This document shows, piece after piece, positions 6,372 to 14,697 of a stretch of DNA of 29,287 bases; position 1 is the stretch's first letter; every line of letters begins with the position of its first letter. The DNA lies in assembly GCA_035415725.1 (NCBI GenBank), contig DAOOGN010000054.1, forward strand, positions 1-29,287, given 5' to 3'. Position numbers and translations under genes: made by a program. Source of the stretch: DSWT01 sp035415725 (GTDB lineage Bacteria; Chloroflexota; Anaerolineae; B4-G1; SLSP01). The notes under the pieces are model-generated. The model saw only the letters and a program-made list of their open reading frames with translations, was not told the origin of the DNA and made no database searches.

Positions 6372-8614
6372 AAAGATTAGAATTCTGGCTCCGTAAGCTG
6401 TGGGGATGGCATCGCTCATCCTCTTTGGCGCATGGCCCGGCCGTGCGCTGTCCGGCAGGACGACGACCGATCCTGCTACTGCTGGCCGTACTGCTTGCAG
6501 GATGTCATAGCCCCGCGACACTGCCTCAAGCGCCCCTGCCCTCTGTGACCGCCGCCCCCTTGCCCTCGCCGACGCCGGTCCCAACACTGGATGTCGCCAC
6601 ACCTGAAGCCGTCGGGCGGGGATTCCTGAGCGCCTGGGAAGCCGCAGACTATGCGGCCATGTATCATTTGCTCTTACCATCGCTGCGGGCAGGATTGTCC
6701 GCAGCGGATTTTGAACAGGTTTACCGCAGTATCATGGATATCACCACGGTGATCAGCGTCACCCTCGTCCCCCAAACATTGACCATCGATAAAGACAAGG
6801 CCTGGATCGCTTTCACCGCAACGTGGCATACCGGCCTGTTCGGCCCCCTGCAGGCCGATAATCAACTCAGCCTGGTGCAAGAGGGCGCGCAATGGGGAAT
6901 CGACTGGCACCGAGATACTGTATGGCCCGATTTGGTGAGTGGAAATACCTTCGCCGTCGAATACCAGATTCCGCCGCGCGCCAACATCTACGACCGCGAT
7001 GGTGCAGGATTGGCCGTCCCCAGCAGTATTGTCACGGTGGGGGTGATTCCAGAACAAATCCAGGACGAGGACGCCGTGCTTGACGCCCTATCGCAGGTCC
7101 TGGCGCTCTCTGCCGAAAAGATACAAGCAGCCTACGCCGGACAACCGGCAAACTGGTATATTCCTATCGGTGACATCACCGGCGAAGAAAGTCTGACCCA
7201 CAACGATCTCCTCAGTCTGCCCGGCATTCAACGTCGTGAGCGGCCGGGACGGCTCTATCCCCTCGATGGCGTCGCTTCCCACGTCGTCGGGTGGGTTTCG
7301 CCGATTCCGGCAGAGTCGTACAGCGACTATCGCCAACGCGGCTACCGCGGTGATGAGCTTGTCGGCATCTCAGGGCTGGAGGCGTGGGGGGAGTCCACCC
7401 TGGCCGGCACAAACGGAGGGCGGCTCTCTATTGTCAGTGCCGACGGCACACACATCAAAGTCATCACCGAACGCCGCCCGGAACGCGGACGCGCCATCTA
7501 CACCACGCTCGATCGTGCTTTGCAATACAGCGCCGAGCAGACCCTGGGTGCGCAGCGCGGCGCTGTCGTTGCGCTGGACATTGATACCGGCGCCATTCTG
7601 GCCATGGCCAGCGGTCCGCATTTCGACAACAACGTCTTCATCCACCTTACGGATGAATGGTCCCGCCAATTCGTCTTGAACAACCCCGATCTGCCGCTCT
7701 TCAACCGGGCCGTTCAGGGCTTGTATCCCTCCGGGTCTGTCTTCAAAGTCGTCACGATGGCGGCGGCGCTTGAAGCCGGTGGACTGACAACGGAGAGCAG
7801 TTTCTATTGTCCGGGATACTGGGACGGTTTGGGGGAGGTCAACCGTAAATTCTGCTGGTTGGAGACGGGCCACGGCGCCATTACGCTCAAAGAGGGGCTG
7901 TCGGCTTCCTGCAACGTTACCTTTTACGAAGTCGGCAAGATTTTGGACGGCATTTCACCTGAGACACTGCCGACCTATGGACGCGCCTTCGGATTTGGGG
8001 CCAAAACCGGCCTTCAGGAATTTACCGAGGCGGATGGCTTAATCCCTGACCCGGCATGGAAATTAGCGACCTATCACGAAGGGTGGGGCACCGGCGACAC
8101 GGTCAATCTCGCCATTGGGCAAGGTTACTTGCTGGTGACGCCGCTCCAGGTCGCCCGGATGATGGCTGCTGTCGCCAACGGCGGCACCCTCTATCGCCCT
8201 TATCTGGTCGACCGTTTTGTGGATAGCGCCGGCAATGCTGAGCCGGTCACATCTCCTCAGGCCGCCGGACGGCTCCCCATCTCCCAAGAACATTTGACCA
8301 GCATCCAGGAAGCCCTCTATGGGGTGACCACCGCCTCTTTCGGCACGGCCACACATCGTTTTCAGGGCCTGGGTATCCCGGTCGCCGGCAAGACCGGCAC
8401 TGCCGAACCGGCCAATAAGGAGGATCTACCTCATGCCTGGTTCGCCGGCTATTTTCCGGCGGACGATCCTCACATCGCTATGGTAGTGCTGGTGGAGAAT
8501 GCCGGTGAAGGCTCCACCATTGCGGCGCCGATGTTCCGCCAGATCATCGAACGTTACTACGGCTTGCCGATCACCCCGTTGCCTACACCGGCGGCTGTAC
8601 CCGAAGGTGACTGA
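6368..8614 (+). CDS. Lipoprotein penicillin-binding transpeptidase (MecA_N/PBP2-like)
   Basis: Peptidoglycan DD-transpeptidase of 748 residues. The N-terminus has a basic region, a hydrophobic stretch and a lipobox LLAGC with Cys46, so it is probably lipid-anchored outside. A proline-rich linker follows, then an NTF2-like MecA_N domain (about 75-190), a dimerisation domain starting at PPRANIYDRDGAGLA, and the catalytic domain. Active-site motifs are complete: SVFK with Ser457, S514-C-N516, and KTGT starting at Lys675. Acylation of Ser457 and cross-linking of stem peptides is the expected reaction. I take the ATG at 6368, which overlaps the maf stop as ATGA, over the ATG at 6338. Resistance cannot be inferred from the MecA_N domain, which is common in ordinary PBPs. 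Confidence 0.9.
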   Translation: MKRLEFWLRKLWGWHRSSSLAHGPAVRCPAGRRPILLLLAVLLAGCHSPATLPQAPLPSVTAAPLPSPTPVPTLDVATPEAVGRGFLSAWEAADYAAMYHLLLPSLRAGLSAADFEQVYRSIMDITTVISVTLVPQTLTIDKDKAWIAFTATWHTGLFGPLQADNQLSLVQEGAQWGIDWHRDTVWPDLVSGNTFAVEYQIPPRANIYDRDGAGLAVPSSIVTVGVIPEQIQDEDAVLDALSQVLALSAEKIQAAYAGQPANWYIPIGDITGEESLTHNDLLSLPGIQRRERPGRLYPLDGVASHVVGWVSPIPAESYSDYRQRGYRGDELVGISGLEAWGESTLAGTNGGRLSIVSADGTHIKVITERRPERGRAIYTTLDRALQYSAEQTLGAQRGAVVALDIDTGAILAMASGPHFDNNVFIHLTDEWSRQFVLNNPDLPLFNRAVQGLYPSGSVFKVVTMAAALEAGGLTTESSFYCPGYWDGLGEVNRKFCWLETGHGAITLKEGLSASCNVTFYEVGKILDGISPETLPTYGRAFGFGAKTGLQEFTEADGLIPDPAWKLATYHEGWGTGDTVNLAIGQGYLLVTPLQVARMMAAVANGGTLYRPYLVDRFVDSAGNAEPVTSPQAAGRLPISQEHLTSIQEALYGVTTASFGTATHRFQGLGIPVAGKTGTAEPANKEDLPHAWFAGYFPADDPHIAMVVLVENAGEGSTIAAPMFRQIIERYYGLPITPLPTPAAVPEGD

Positions 8615-8619
8615 GGATT

Positions 8620-8646
8620 GAGCCGACCGAGGGCTTTAGCCTCGGC
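8620..8646. repeat. Short hairpin repeat (CCGAGG...CCTCGG), copy 1
   Basis: CCGAGG (8627-8632) pairs with CCTCGG (8640-8645) around GCTTTAG, just after the PBP stop. The 15-base core GGCTTTAGCCTCGGC recurs exactly at 21020-21034. There is no U tract, so it is a dispersed repeat that may help end or stabilise the PBP transcript. Confidence 0.55.
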
Positions 8647-8726
8647 TTATGTTTTACATTTACGTTTTTGGTTTTGTCTGTTGACGACCGATGATGCACG
8701 AATAAGCACGTTTGCGGACCATTTCA

Positions 8727-8755
8727 TTGACAAAGCGTACATCCCATGTTATAGT
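8727..8755 (+). promoter_or_regulatory. Strong sigma-70-type promoter of the DeoR-family gene
   Basis: A perfect TTGACA (8727-8732) and TATAGT (8750-8755) are 17 bases apart. Transcription would begin near 8762, only a few bases before the first ATG at 8767 and about 14 before the ATG at 8776, so the leader is very short. Confidence 0.85.
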
Positions 8756-8775
8756 AGAGCCATTGGATGGGGATC

Positions 8776-9510
8776 ATGTTCAAGAACGAACGCCAAAACC
8801 TGATTGTGCAAAAACTACAGGCAAATGGCAGCGTCTATGTTTCCGAACTGGCCCGCACCTTCAACGTTGACGCCGTTACTATACGTCGGGATTTGATGGG
8901 GTTGGAAAGAGCAGGCTGCCTGCACCGCGTCCATGGCGGCGCCGTGCTCGACGCGGGCTACGTGACGAAAAATCAATCGCCCCCCAACGTGGAGCGCCGG
9001 ATTGCCGAGGCCGCCGCGCGTTTCATCCCCGATCAAAGCGTGATTTTTCTGGGACCGGGGACACTGACGCAAGCGATCGTGCCCTTTCTCAACAAGCACA
9101 CGCATCTGACGATTATTACGAACGCGCTCAACGTCGCCTGGGACGTGGCGCAGCAAGGGACACACATTCTGCATCTCCTCGGCGGGCAGGTCGCATCCGA
9201 TTATGGTCTTTACGGTGACGCTGAGACACTGCGGCATGTACGCGCCGACATAGTGCTCTTTGAAGCCGGGGGATTGGACGCGGAACGTGGTTTGACTCAC
9301 GAGCGGCGTGACTATGCGACGATGGCGCAGGCGCTTTTCACGCTTGGCTCGCAGGCGGTGGTTCTCGTCAAACCGGAACGACTGGGGCGCGTCGGAGCCA
9401 TCTTTATTGCGCCGGCCGACGAAGTGGATGTCTTGATCACCGGCCGCGAGGCTCCCACGCCGCCGCTTTGGGATTTGAGTGAACTTGGCGTGCGCGTCGT
9501 CTTGACATAA
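8776..9510 (+). CDS. DeoR-family transcriptional regulator
   Basis: Cytosolic repressor-type protein of about 244 residues. The first 55 residues form the DeoR winged helix-turn-helix: ERQNLIVQKLQ, then VSELARTFNVDAVTIRRDL with the recognition helix, and LHRVHGGAVL. The rest is the DeoRC sugar-phosphate sensor fold, with FLGPGTLT near 95 as the anion-binding loop. Relatives sense phosphorylated sugars or sugar metabolites and control transport and catabolic genes. Either ATG 8767 or ATG 8776 could be used; MFKNERQ is the usual family beginning, so I take 8776. The ABC ATPase downstream begins 149 bases later on the same strand and is a plausible target. Several canonical DeoRC residues differ, so the ligand is unknown. 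Confidence 0.85.
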   Translation: MFKNERQNLIVQKLQANGSVYVSELARTFNVDAVTIRRDLMGLERAGCLHRVHGGAVLDAGYVTKNQSPPNVERRIAEAAARFIPDQSVIFLGPGTLTQAIVPFLNKHTHLTIITNALNVAWDVAQQGTHILHLLGGQVASDYGLYGDAETLRHVRADIVLFEAGGLDAERGLTHERRDYATMAQALFTLGSQAVVLVKPERLGRVGAIFIAPADEVDVLITGREAPTPPLWDLSELGVRVVLT

Positions 9511-9523
9511 GTTGTCTATAACT

Positions 9524-9578
9524 ATTCGGTCGCCCTTGCCAGGTAGCGAATGGGGCTTGGGGGGGTAGGGGGGATGGG
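9524..9578 (+). repeat. Interspersed G-rich repeat, copy 2 (strong G-quadruplex motif)
   Basis: Diverged second copy of the element at 5489-5543. Runs of G4, G7, G6 and G3 (9552-9555, 9559-9565, 9568-9573, 9576-9578) are separated by only 2-3 bases, a textbook quadruplex pattern on the coding strand, about 80 bases before the ABC ATPase start. Confidence 0.65.
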
Positions 9579-9659
9579 TATATAGAAACACACCTGTCTC
9601 GTCATCCAAGAGCACTTTTTTCTGGAACGTTAAAATCAACCTTTGAAAGGAGTCTTTTT

Positions 9660-10760
9660 ATGGCAAGTGTTACCTACAAGAACGTCACGAAACGCTTCGG
9701 CGACGTCGTGGCAGTCTCGAACCTCAGCATTGAAGTCGCCGATAAAGAATTCCTGGTCTTTGTCGGTCCTTCCGGCTGCGGGAAAAGCACCAGCTTGCGG
9801 TTGTTGGCCGGATTAGAGGAAATCACTGAAGGCGAAATCTACATCGACGACCGCCTGGTCAACGATGTGCCGCCCAAGGACCGCGATATCGCCATGGTGT
9901 TCCAATCCTATGCCCTCTATCCTCACATGACTGTCTACGACAACATGGCTTTCGGCCTGAAGCTGCGCAAAGTCCCCAAGCGGGAGATCGATCGCCGGGT
10001 GAAGGACACAGCGGCCATCCTGGGCATCGAACATTTACTGGATCGCAAACCCAAGCAACTTTCGGGGGGGCAACGCCAGCGTGTCGCGGTGGGACGGGCT
10101 ATCGTCCGTGAGCCGAACGTCTTCTTGATGGATGAACCGCTCTCCAACCTCGACGCCAAGCTGCGTGTGCAAGCTCGGGGTGAAATTTCCAAACTGCATA
10201 TGCGCCTGGGGACCACTTTCATTTACGTGACCCACGATCAGACGGAAGCCATGACCATGGGCAGTCGCATCGCCGTGCTCAAAGATGGGATTTTGCAGCA
10301 GATCGACACGCCCCAGAGCCTCTACGATAGACCCGGCAATATCTTTGTTGCCGGCTTCATCGGCAGTCCCGCGATGAATTTCTTTGATGCAGCTCTTATC
10401 GAAGAAAACGGCGTGATGTATGCAGATTGTCGTGATTTCCGCGTCGCTATCCCAGAGGAACGCCGCAGTACCTACAAGCCGTATCTGGGCAAAGAAGTTG
10501 TCTTCGGCATCCGTCCAGAGCATATCCACGACCCGGATTATGCACCGCCCGGCATCATGCCGGCCCTGGTTGAGGGCAAAGTCGATGTGACGGAATTGAT
10601 GGGCAATGAAGTGCTGGCTTACTTTACCCTCAATCACGCTGAGTTCATCGGGCGCTTCGATCCACGCACCAAAGCCTCTGTGGGCGCCGTAAAGGCGGCT
10701 GCCTTCGATATGGGCCGTATGCATCTCTTTGACAAGCAGACCGAGAATGCTATCCGCTAA
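9660..10760 (+). CDS. ugpC: Carbohydrate ABC transporter ATPase, MsmX/UgpC/MalK type
   Basis: Nucleotide-binding subunit of a CUT1-type sugar importer, 366 residues. Walker A is GPSGCGKST at 36-44, the Q-loop is in VFQSYALYPHMT, the signature is LSGGQ at 134-138, Walker B is VFLMDEP at 154-160, and THD is the H-loop. The C-terminal 130 residues form the MalK-type regulatory (TOBE/OB) domain that pairs two subunits and can touch regulators. It sits at the inner membrane face with two permeases. The start is fixed by GAAAGGAG before the ATG. No permease or sugar-binding protein gene is in the window. Lone MsmX-like ATPases are known to serve several transporters, which fits here. The gene symbol is by family resemblance; substrate is not determinable. 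Confidence 0.88.
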   Translation: MASVTYKNVTKRFGDVVAVSNLSIEVADKEFLVFVGPSGCGKSTSLRLLAGLEEITEGEIYIDDRLVNDVPPKDRDIAMVFQSYALYPHMTVYDNMAFGLKLRKVPKREIDRRVKDTAAILGIEHLLDRKPKQLSGGQRQRVAVGRAIVREPNVFLMDEPLSNLDAKLRVQARGEISKLHMRLGTTFIYVTHDQTEAMTMGSRIAVLKDGILQQIDTPQSLYDRPGNIFVAGFIGSPAMNFFDAALIEENGVMYADCRDFRVAIPEERRSTYKPYLGKEVVFGIRPEHIHDPDYAPPGIMPALVEGKVDVTELMGNEVLAYFTLNHAEFIGRFDPRTKASVGAVKAAAFDMGRMHLFDKQTENAIR

Positions 10761-10799
10761 CCCCGATGGACGATAGAACCCTGGGGGCTACAGGCATCA

Positions 10800-11450
10800 T
10801 CAATTGAGGGAAACGCGCTCGTGGAACGCCGCCACTTGCGGCGGTATATGCGCCAGGCGCTCGGCCAGCGGAACGTAAATTCGCATATAATCCAGGACTT
10901 TGGACAACAGCCCTTTGGCCGTCGGCACCTCCAGTAGCCGCTGCCTGTCCGCCGCAGGCAGCGGCAAAAGGGCGGCGCCGAGCACGCCTAACGTCGAGAC
11001 GCCCGGCGGCAAGACTTCGGGCAACAACGCCGCCGGTAAAGTGTTGGAGAGCGCCTGCACGTAGCGGCGTAGATAATTGCCGACCTGCTCGACCAACATC
11101 CAGCCAGGGCGCGGATCCTCAAGCCATGGCCACAATTGGATAGTCGCTTCCAAATAGACCTCATCCTGATGGATATGCAGGATTTGGAAGCGATACTGGC
11201 CGACTACAACGGTATTGGCAAAGTCGTATACCCGCTGTGAGATGTCATCCAGTAAATAAGCCAACGTCCCCACACTTGCCAGGGTGTGTCCGGCGGCGTC
11301 AGGCACAAAGGCCATCCCCACCGGCTGACGCTGTTCGCAGCAATACCGCAGCATCAAATCCACGTCCCGTGTCTCGGCAAAGATGGGGAAAAGTTGACCT
11401 GGAAAGATCACGTCGGCGCTGGGATAAATCGGCACCCGGATCGTTTTCAT
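10800..11450 (-). CDS. LON substrate-binding (N-terminal) domain protein
   Basis: Cytosolic protein of 216 residues resembling only the N-terminal LON domain of Lon protease: a beta-rich start with VPIYPSADVIFPGQLFPIFAE, a central VGTLAYLLDD and QYRFQIL segment, then an all-helical C-terminal part. No AAA+ Walker motifs and no Ser-Lys protease site are present, so it is not a protease by itself. Family members of this kind have no settled biochemical role; substrate recognition or a scaffolding function is inferred from the domain. It faces the ABC ATPase gene (convergent, 39 bases between stops) with no obvious terminator between. Promoter placement suggests the transcript starts at or next to the ATG, and no Shine-Dalgarno is present. 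Confidence 0.85.
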   Translation of the reverse strand: MKTIRVPIYPSADVIFPGQLFPIFAETRDVDLMLRYCCEQRQPVGMAFVPDAAGHTLASVGTLAYLLDDISQRVYDFANTVVVGQYRFQILHIHQDEVYLEATIQLWPWLEDPRPGWMLVEQVGNYLRRYVQALSNTLPAALLPEVLPPGVSTLGVLGAALLPLPAADRQRLLEVPTAKGLLSKVLDYMRIYVPLAERLAHIPPQVAAFHERVSLN

Positions 11451-11456
11451 ACAGGT

Positions 11457-11484
11457 ATTGTAGTCGCCCCGCCCGTCTTGACAA
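11457..11484 (-). promoter_or_regulatory. Promoter of the LON-domain gene, positioned for a leaderless mRNA
   Basis: On the minus strand TTGTCA (11484-11479) and TACAAT (11462-11457) are 16 bases apart. Only six bases (ACCTGT) separate the -10 box from the ATG at 11450, which places the expected start of transcription on the start codon itself. Confidence 0.75.
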
Positions 11485-11527
11485 ATGAGGGGAGGTCACA
11501 CACCGGTTGCTGGCGTAAGGGCCTGGT

Positions 11528-11555
11528 TTGACAACCGGGTTACTTCGCGTATAAT
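11528..11555 (+). promoter_or_regulatory. Consensus promoter of tRNA-Leu
   Basis: Perfect TTGACA (11528-11533) and perfect TATAAT (11550-11555) with a 16-base spacer, ending 12 bases before the mature tRNA 5' end. Confidence 0.9.
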
Positions 11556-11567
11556 TTAGCCAGGATT

Positions 11568-11648
11568 GCCCCAGTGGCGGAATTGGCATACGCGGCAGGT
11601 TGAGGGCCTGTGCCTTCGGGCGTGGAGGTTCGAGTCCTCTCTGGGGCA
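11568..11648 (+). tRNA. tRNA-Leu (anticodon GAG)
   Basis: Acceptor arm GCCCCAG pairs with CTGGGGC (11641-11647). The anticodon stem GCAGG/CCTGT (11595-11599 with 11607-11611) holds the loop TTGAGGG, giving anticodon GAG (11602-11604) for CUC/CUU. A long variable arm of class II type (TGCCTTCGGGCG) and the T arm GGTTCGAGTCC follow. Discriminator A is at 11648. CCA is not encoded and must be added by the nucleotidyltransferase. Confidence 0.95.
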
Positions 11649-11655
11649 TTTCTCT

Positions 11656-11697
11656 GGTGCAACGCACTGCTGAAAGTGCGTTGCACCTGTTTTTTTG
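11656..11697 (+). terminator. Intrinsic terminator of tRNA-Leu
   Basis: Perfect 13-bp stem GGTGCAACGCACT (11656-11668) with AGTGCGTTGCACC (11675-11687), loop GCTGAA, followed by TGTTTTTTT. It closes a single-gene tRNA transcript. Confidence 0.92.
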
Positions 11698-11754
11698 TTC
11701 CTCGCGCTTGTCGTTGGCCGTCGCGCCGTGCTCGTCCAACCCAAATACTTGGGC

Positions 11755-12997
11755 CTACGATGATTTTTTGCGCTCACGCGCCAATTCGATGCTCAACCAA
11801 ATTATCAGCCCCACAATAATCAAAACAGGACCACGAACCGGTATTAAATCCACAATAACGTACTCCATCATCAAAATGCATGCCGGCAAACATCCCAACA
11901 ATAGCATAACACCCACTGTTGATCGTTTCTGTGAATAGTGATAACTCGCCAGCAAAAACAAAGGCAAGATTAACAATAAGCCATCATGAGGATTCGTATG
12001 AAGATTGAATAACATTCCTATTGCCAGGCCCAACGCCAGTTTGAGATTAAAAACTGGTGTATTGACTAAGGTTAGGCCGTACCATAGTCCAATCATTCCA
12101 CCTACGGCTATAAAAAAACCTGCCAGACTCAATCTGTTGATCAAAACACTATTTTCACTTCCTAGCCACAAAGTAAGCGTTCCTTTAAAGTTATACATTG
12201 TAGCAGGATACACACCCAAACGGTCAAAAAGTTGTGCTGAACGCCCAAGACTGTGGAAGAAGTCTAACCATATATGATTACCGAGGATTAACGTTGTTAT
12301 GGCAAAAACAAGAAGACCCCAACATGTCCCACTTAACACCATTTTCCATCGCCGCTGCAAAAGCACAAACAAACCCATTGAAAAAATTGCCTGCGGACGG
12401 ACAGCACCCAAAACCAGCCATATCCCCCCCCATTAACGAGCGTTTCTTCAAAAGCGCCAGGTAAATCTCGAATATGCAAACCAGTGTAAAGAGCGACGAT
12501 GTACCTTGCAAAAGTGCTCGCATTAACGGCGGAAAGGCAACGATCATACTGATAAACAGCCAACGCGCATTGTTTTCCCAAGAGTGCGCCAGTTTCCATA
12601 TTAAACGCAAAAGCCAAGCCAGACACCCTACCTGCATTGCGGACCAAATCCAAAAAGCAATAGAAACAGGTGTATAGGCTAATGGGAGCAACACGAGAGC
12701 AAAGTAAGGTGGATAATTGAATGGCAAGACGCCATCCCAAAAACTGCGCCCATTTAGGATTTGCTGTTGATATACTGTCTGCAAAGCGAGATCGTACAAA
12801 TTTCCACCATGTCCATCTCGCACAAGCGCAGCGCCCGTATAATACGCTGTAAAATCGGCGCGCCAGAGCAAATCCTGCTGAGCAGCCATCACAAATAGCC
12901 CAACATAACTGATAGCAAGGCCCATATTGAGACAGAAGATGATTTTCCAAAACCTGGTCTGGTACCGATATAGATAAGCTCTGAATTGTGACATCAT
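11755..12997 (-). pseudogene. GT87 (DUF2029) glycosyltransferase, out of frame at a poly-G tract (possibly phase-variable)
   Basis: The first part runs from the ATG at 12997 with WRADFTAYYTGAALVRDG, LYDLALQ and NYPPYFALVLLP, about ten membrane segments being predicted over the whole. At 12431-12424 the coding strand has eight Gs. Removing one joins LKKRSLMGG to IWLVLGAVRPQAIFSMG and gives an uninterrupted protein of about 413 residues, ending LIIWLSIELARERKKSS. The remainder shows no other damage. This is the closest paralogue of the broken gene at 1488-2718. Its ATG overlaps the stop of the upstream GT87 (ATGA, 12997-12994), so it is translationally coupled as the last gene of the operon. 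A sequencing miscount, a true mutation or slipped-strand switching would all look the same here. Confidence 0.82.
12424..12431 (-). repeat. G8 homopolymer inside a GT87 gene
   Basis: Eight consecutive Gs on the coding strand at the point where the reading frame is lost. Seven Gs restore it. Confidence 0.9.
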
Positions 12998-14356
12998 CCC
13001 TTCTTAACCATTCCCATAGCTAAATGATCTACATACCAAAGCATAAACGACAACATAAACACACATAAAGGCCAGATGTATGTCAACAAAGCGGCTATAG
13101 GAGCGACCTCCAGGCGCACACCATGGATGTAATCAACACCGCTGAGGTAACAGATAATCTGCGTCATCGTATCCGCATAAAAATACATCGACACCATCCC
13201 AGCTAGACTCAATAAACTCTCTTTGAATGGGAATTCAAGACTAAACAATCGGTGACACAACAAGATTATTGGAAACAACAACCAAGTAAAATAATGAATC
13301 CATGTCACAGGATTCACCAAAATACTCACACCCATCAAAATACCAAAAGCAATATCAAAAGAGCGCGCACGCCATGCCAGCCACAAGCTACAAATCAGAT
13401 AAATAACTAAGGTACCATAAGTGAACCACGGAGCAAGCTCGGGGACAAAAAATAACGGCGGCGCCTCAATACTCAGAAAAACTGATGAGCCAGTACCCTC
13501 AAAAAGACGCCAACCTACTGTCCAAACAGAGAAATTGAACGGAGAGCCTCGATACAGTGGCATAATCGACATCCCCACATTCAAGTAATAATCGACCACT
13601 ACCATTGGCGAGAGCAATAACGCTGCGGCAAAATTGAGAATCAGAACAGTCATGGCAGCACAGATCACAATCCGCCACTGTCTTTTCAGCACAAAAAACA
13701 AGATAATAGGCCATGCCATCAATTTCAAGGCAAACACCAACCCCAAATAAATGCCACCAATGACAAAGCGTTCTTGACGAATTGAACGCCATGCCAGGAT
13801 CAATAACAAACCTAGCAGGATCATTAACTGACCGTAGATGAGTTCTTCCAGAAAAGGACGCCATCCTACCCACACAAGTATCATAATTGCCAGGGAGAAT
13901 GAAGAGATACGGTTTTGAGTGAACACACTCAGGATCAACCAGATTGACATTCCTAAACAAAATATAGACACCCCCCCCCCATAACGCCGTCGCCCAAGTA
14001 TAAGGGAGCAACCCAAATGGGAGTCCCAAGAAAACCGCTGGCGGTGGATGTGGTGTAGAGTGAGGTAGAACAGGAACAGGTACTGGCCCAATGAATTTTG
14101 ATGCCAGTTCAGGCAAAGGCAAATAAGGATTAATGCCGGCCAGCACAGCACGCGCCGACAAGTACTCCTGGATAAAATCTTTACTGTACACATAGGGAGG
14201 GTAAAACGATTGCATAATGAGATTAAGACGCAGCATACCAACAACACACAGCAAAACGAGCACTGTTCGCCGCAACCATAACAGACTCGGTGCAGATGAT
14301 GTAATTAGATTACGAAATAAACTAGCGGAAGATAACGATGAAATTTTACCTGCCAT
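12994..14356 (-). pseudogene. GT87 (DUF2029) glycosyltransferase, out of frame at a G10 tract (possibly phase-variable)
   Basis: Starts at the ATG 14356 preceded by GAGGG. The first part contains YSKDFIQEYLSARAVLAG, the family loop signature, and FLGLPFGLLPYTWATALWGG. Ten Gs (13980-13971) then shift the frame. With nine, the protein continues as LWGGVSIFCLGMSIWLILSV and runs cleanly through WVGWRPFLEELIYGQLM and WIHYFTWLLFPIILL to about 453 residues. No stop codon or other frameshift is seen in the downstream half, so selection seems to have kept it open until recently or still does. It follows the IS630 remnant and overlaps the next GT87 by four bases. Donor class is polyprenyl-phosphate sugar by family; acceptor unknown. 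Confidence 0.82.
13971..13980 (-). repeat. G10 homopolymer inside a GT87 gene
   Basis: Ten consecutive Gs on the coding strand, the longest homopolymer of the window, exactly at the frame break. Nine Gs would restore the frame. Confidence 0.92.
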
Positions 14357-14492
14357 TATTATCCCTCAAGGACATAAACAACAAAACTTAGCGAACAAAA
14401 CGCCCACCCATTCCGCAACAGATACATAAGTGAAAGCTACCAATTGAAATCCCAACACACCTAGTACCTTCTCGGGATGATTTTGATATAAT
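14357..14492. other. Gap between the IS630 remnant and the GT87 gene at 14356
   Basis: AT-rich and without coding signs. It carries the ribosome site (GAGGG) of the GT87 gene. No terminator was found, so read-through from upstream genes is possible. Confidence 0.5.
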
Positions 14493-14690
14493 CGGATAGA
14501 GGCGCTTCAGTTTGTTGCGCGCATCACGGAAGTAAACCGCCAGTCAACCGTAGCACGTTGGACATTACGAGAATCTTCCCAGGCCGCAACTTCACGCTGT
14601 AACGTTTCTTCATCCGGTATACGATCAGCTAAACATCGTTCACATAACACACCGATTTCGATTTCGGCCATATTGAGCCAAAAGAGAATT
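14493..14690 (-). pseudogene. IS630-family transposase C-terminal remnant
   Basis: The frame reads FWLNMAEIEIGVLCERCLADRIPDEETLQREVAAWEDSRN and WRFT, which is the end of an IS630-type DDE transposase (family form: WLNMAEIEISVL, then RIPD-ETL, then W-FT-DAR-KLKRLYP). The usual FHYTPKHGS before it is gone. After WRFTS a frame change is needed to recover DARNKLKRLYP near 14493. Only about 65 residues remain, so it is dead. Terminal inverted repeats were not found. It marks a past insertion between two GT87 genes. Confidence 0.8.
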
Positions 14691-14697
14691 CTCTTCA

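Noticed and set aside
9735..10760. Resistance-type or drug-export function for the ABC ATPase
   Set aside because: The MalK-type C-terminal domain and overall length fit sugar importers.
12333..12950. 205-residue ORF on the minus strand
   Set aside because: Shadow of the GT87 gene; the first 12278-12997 frame has the family motifs.
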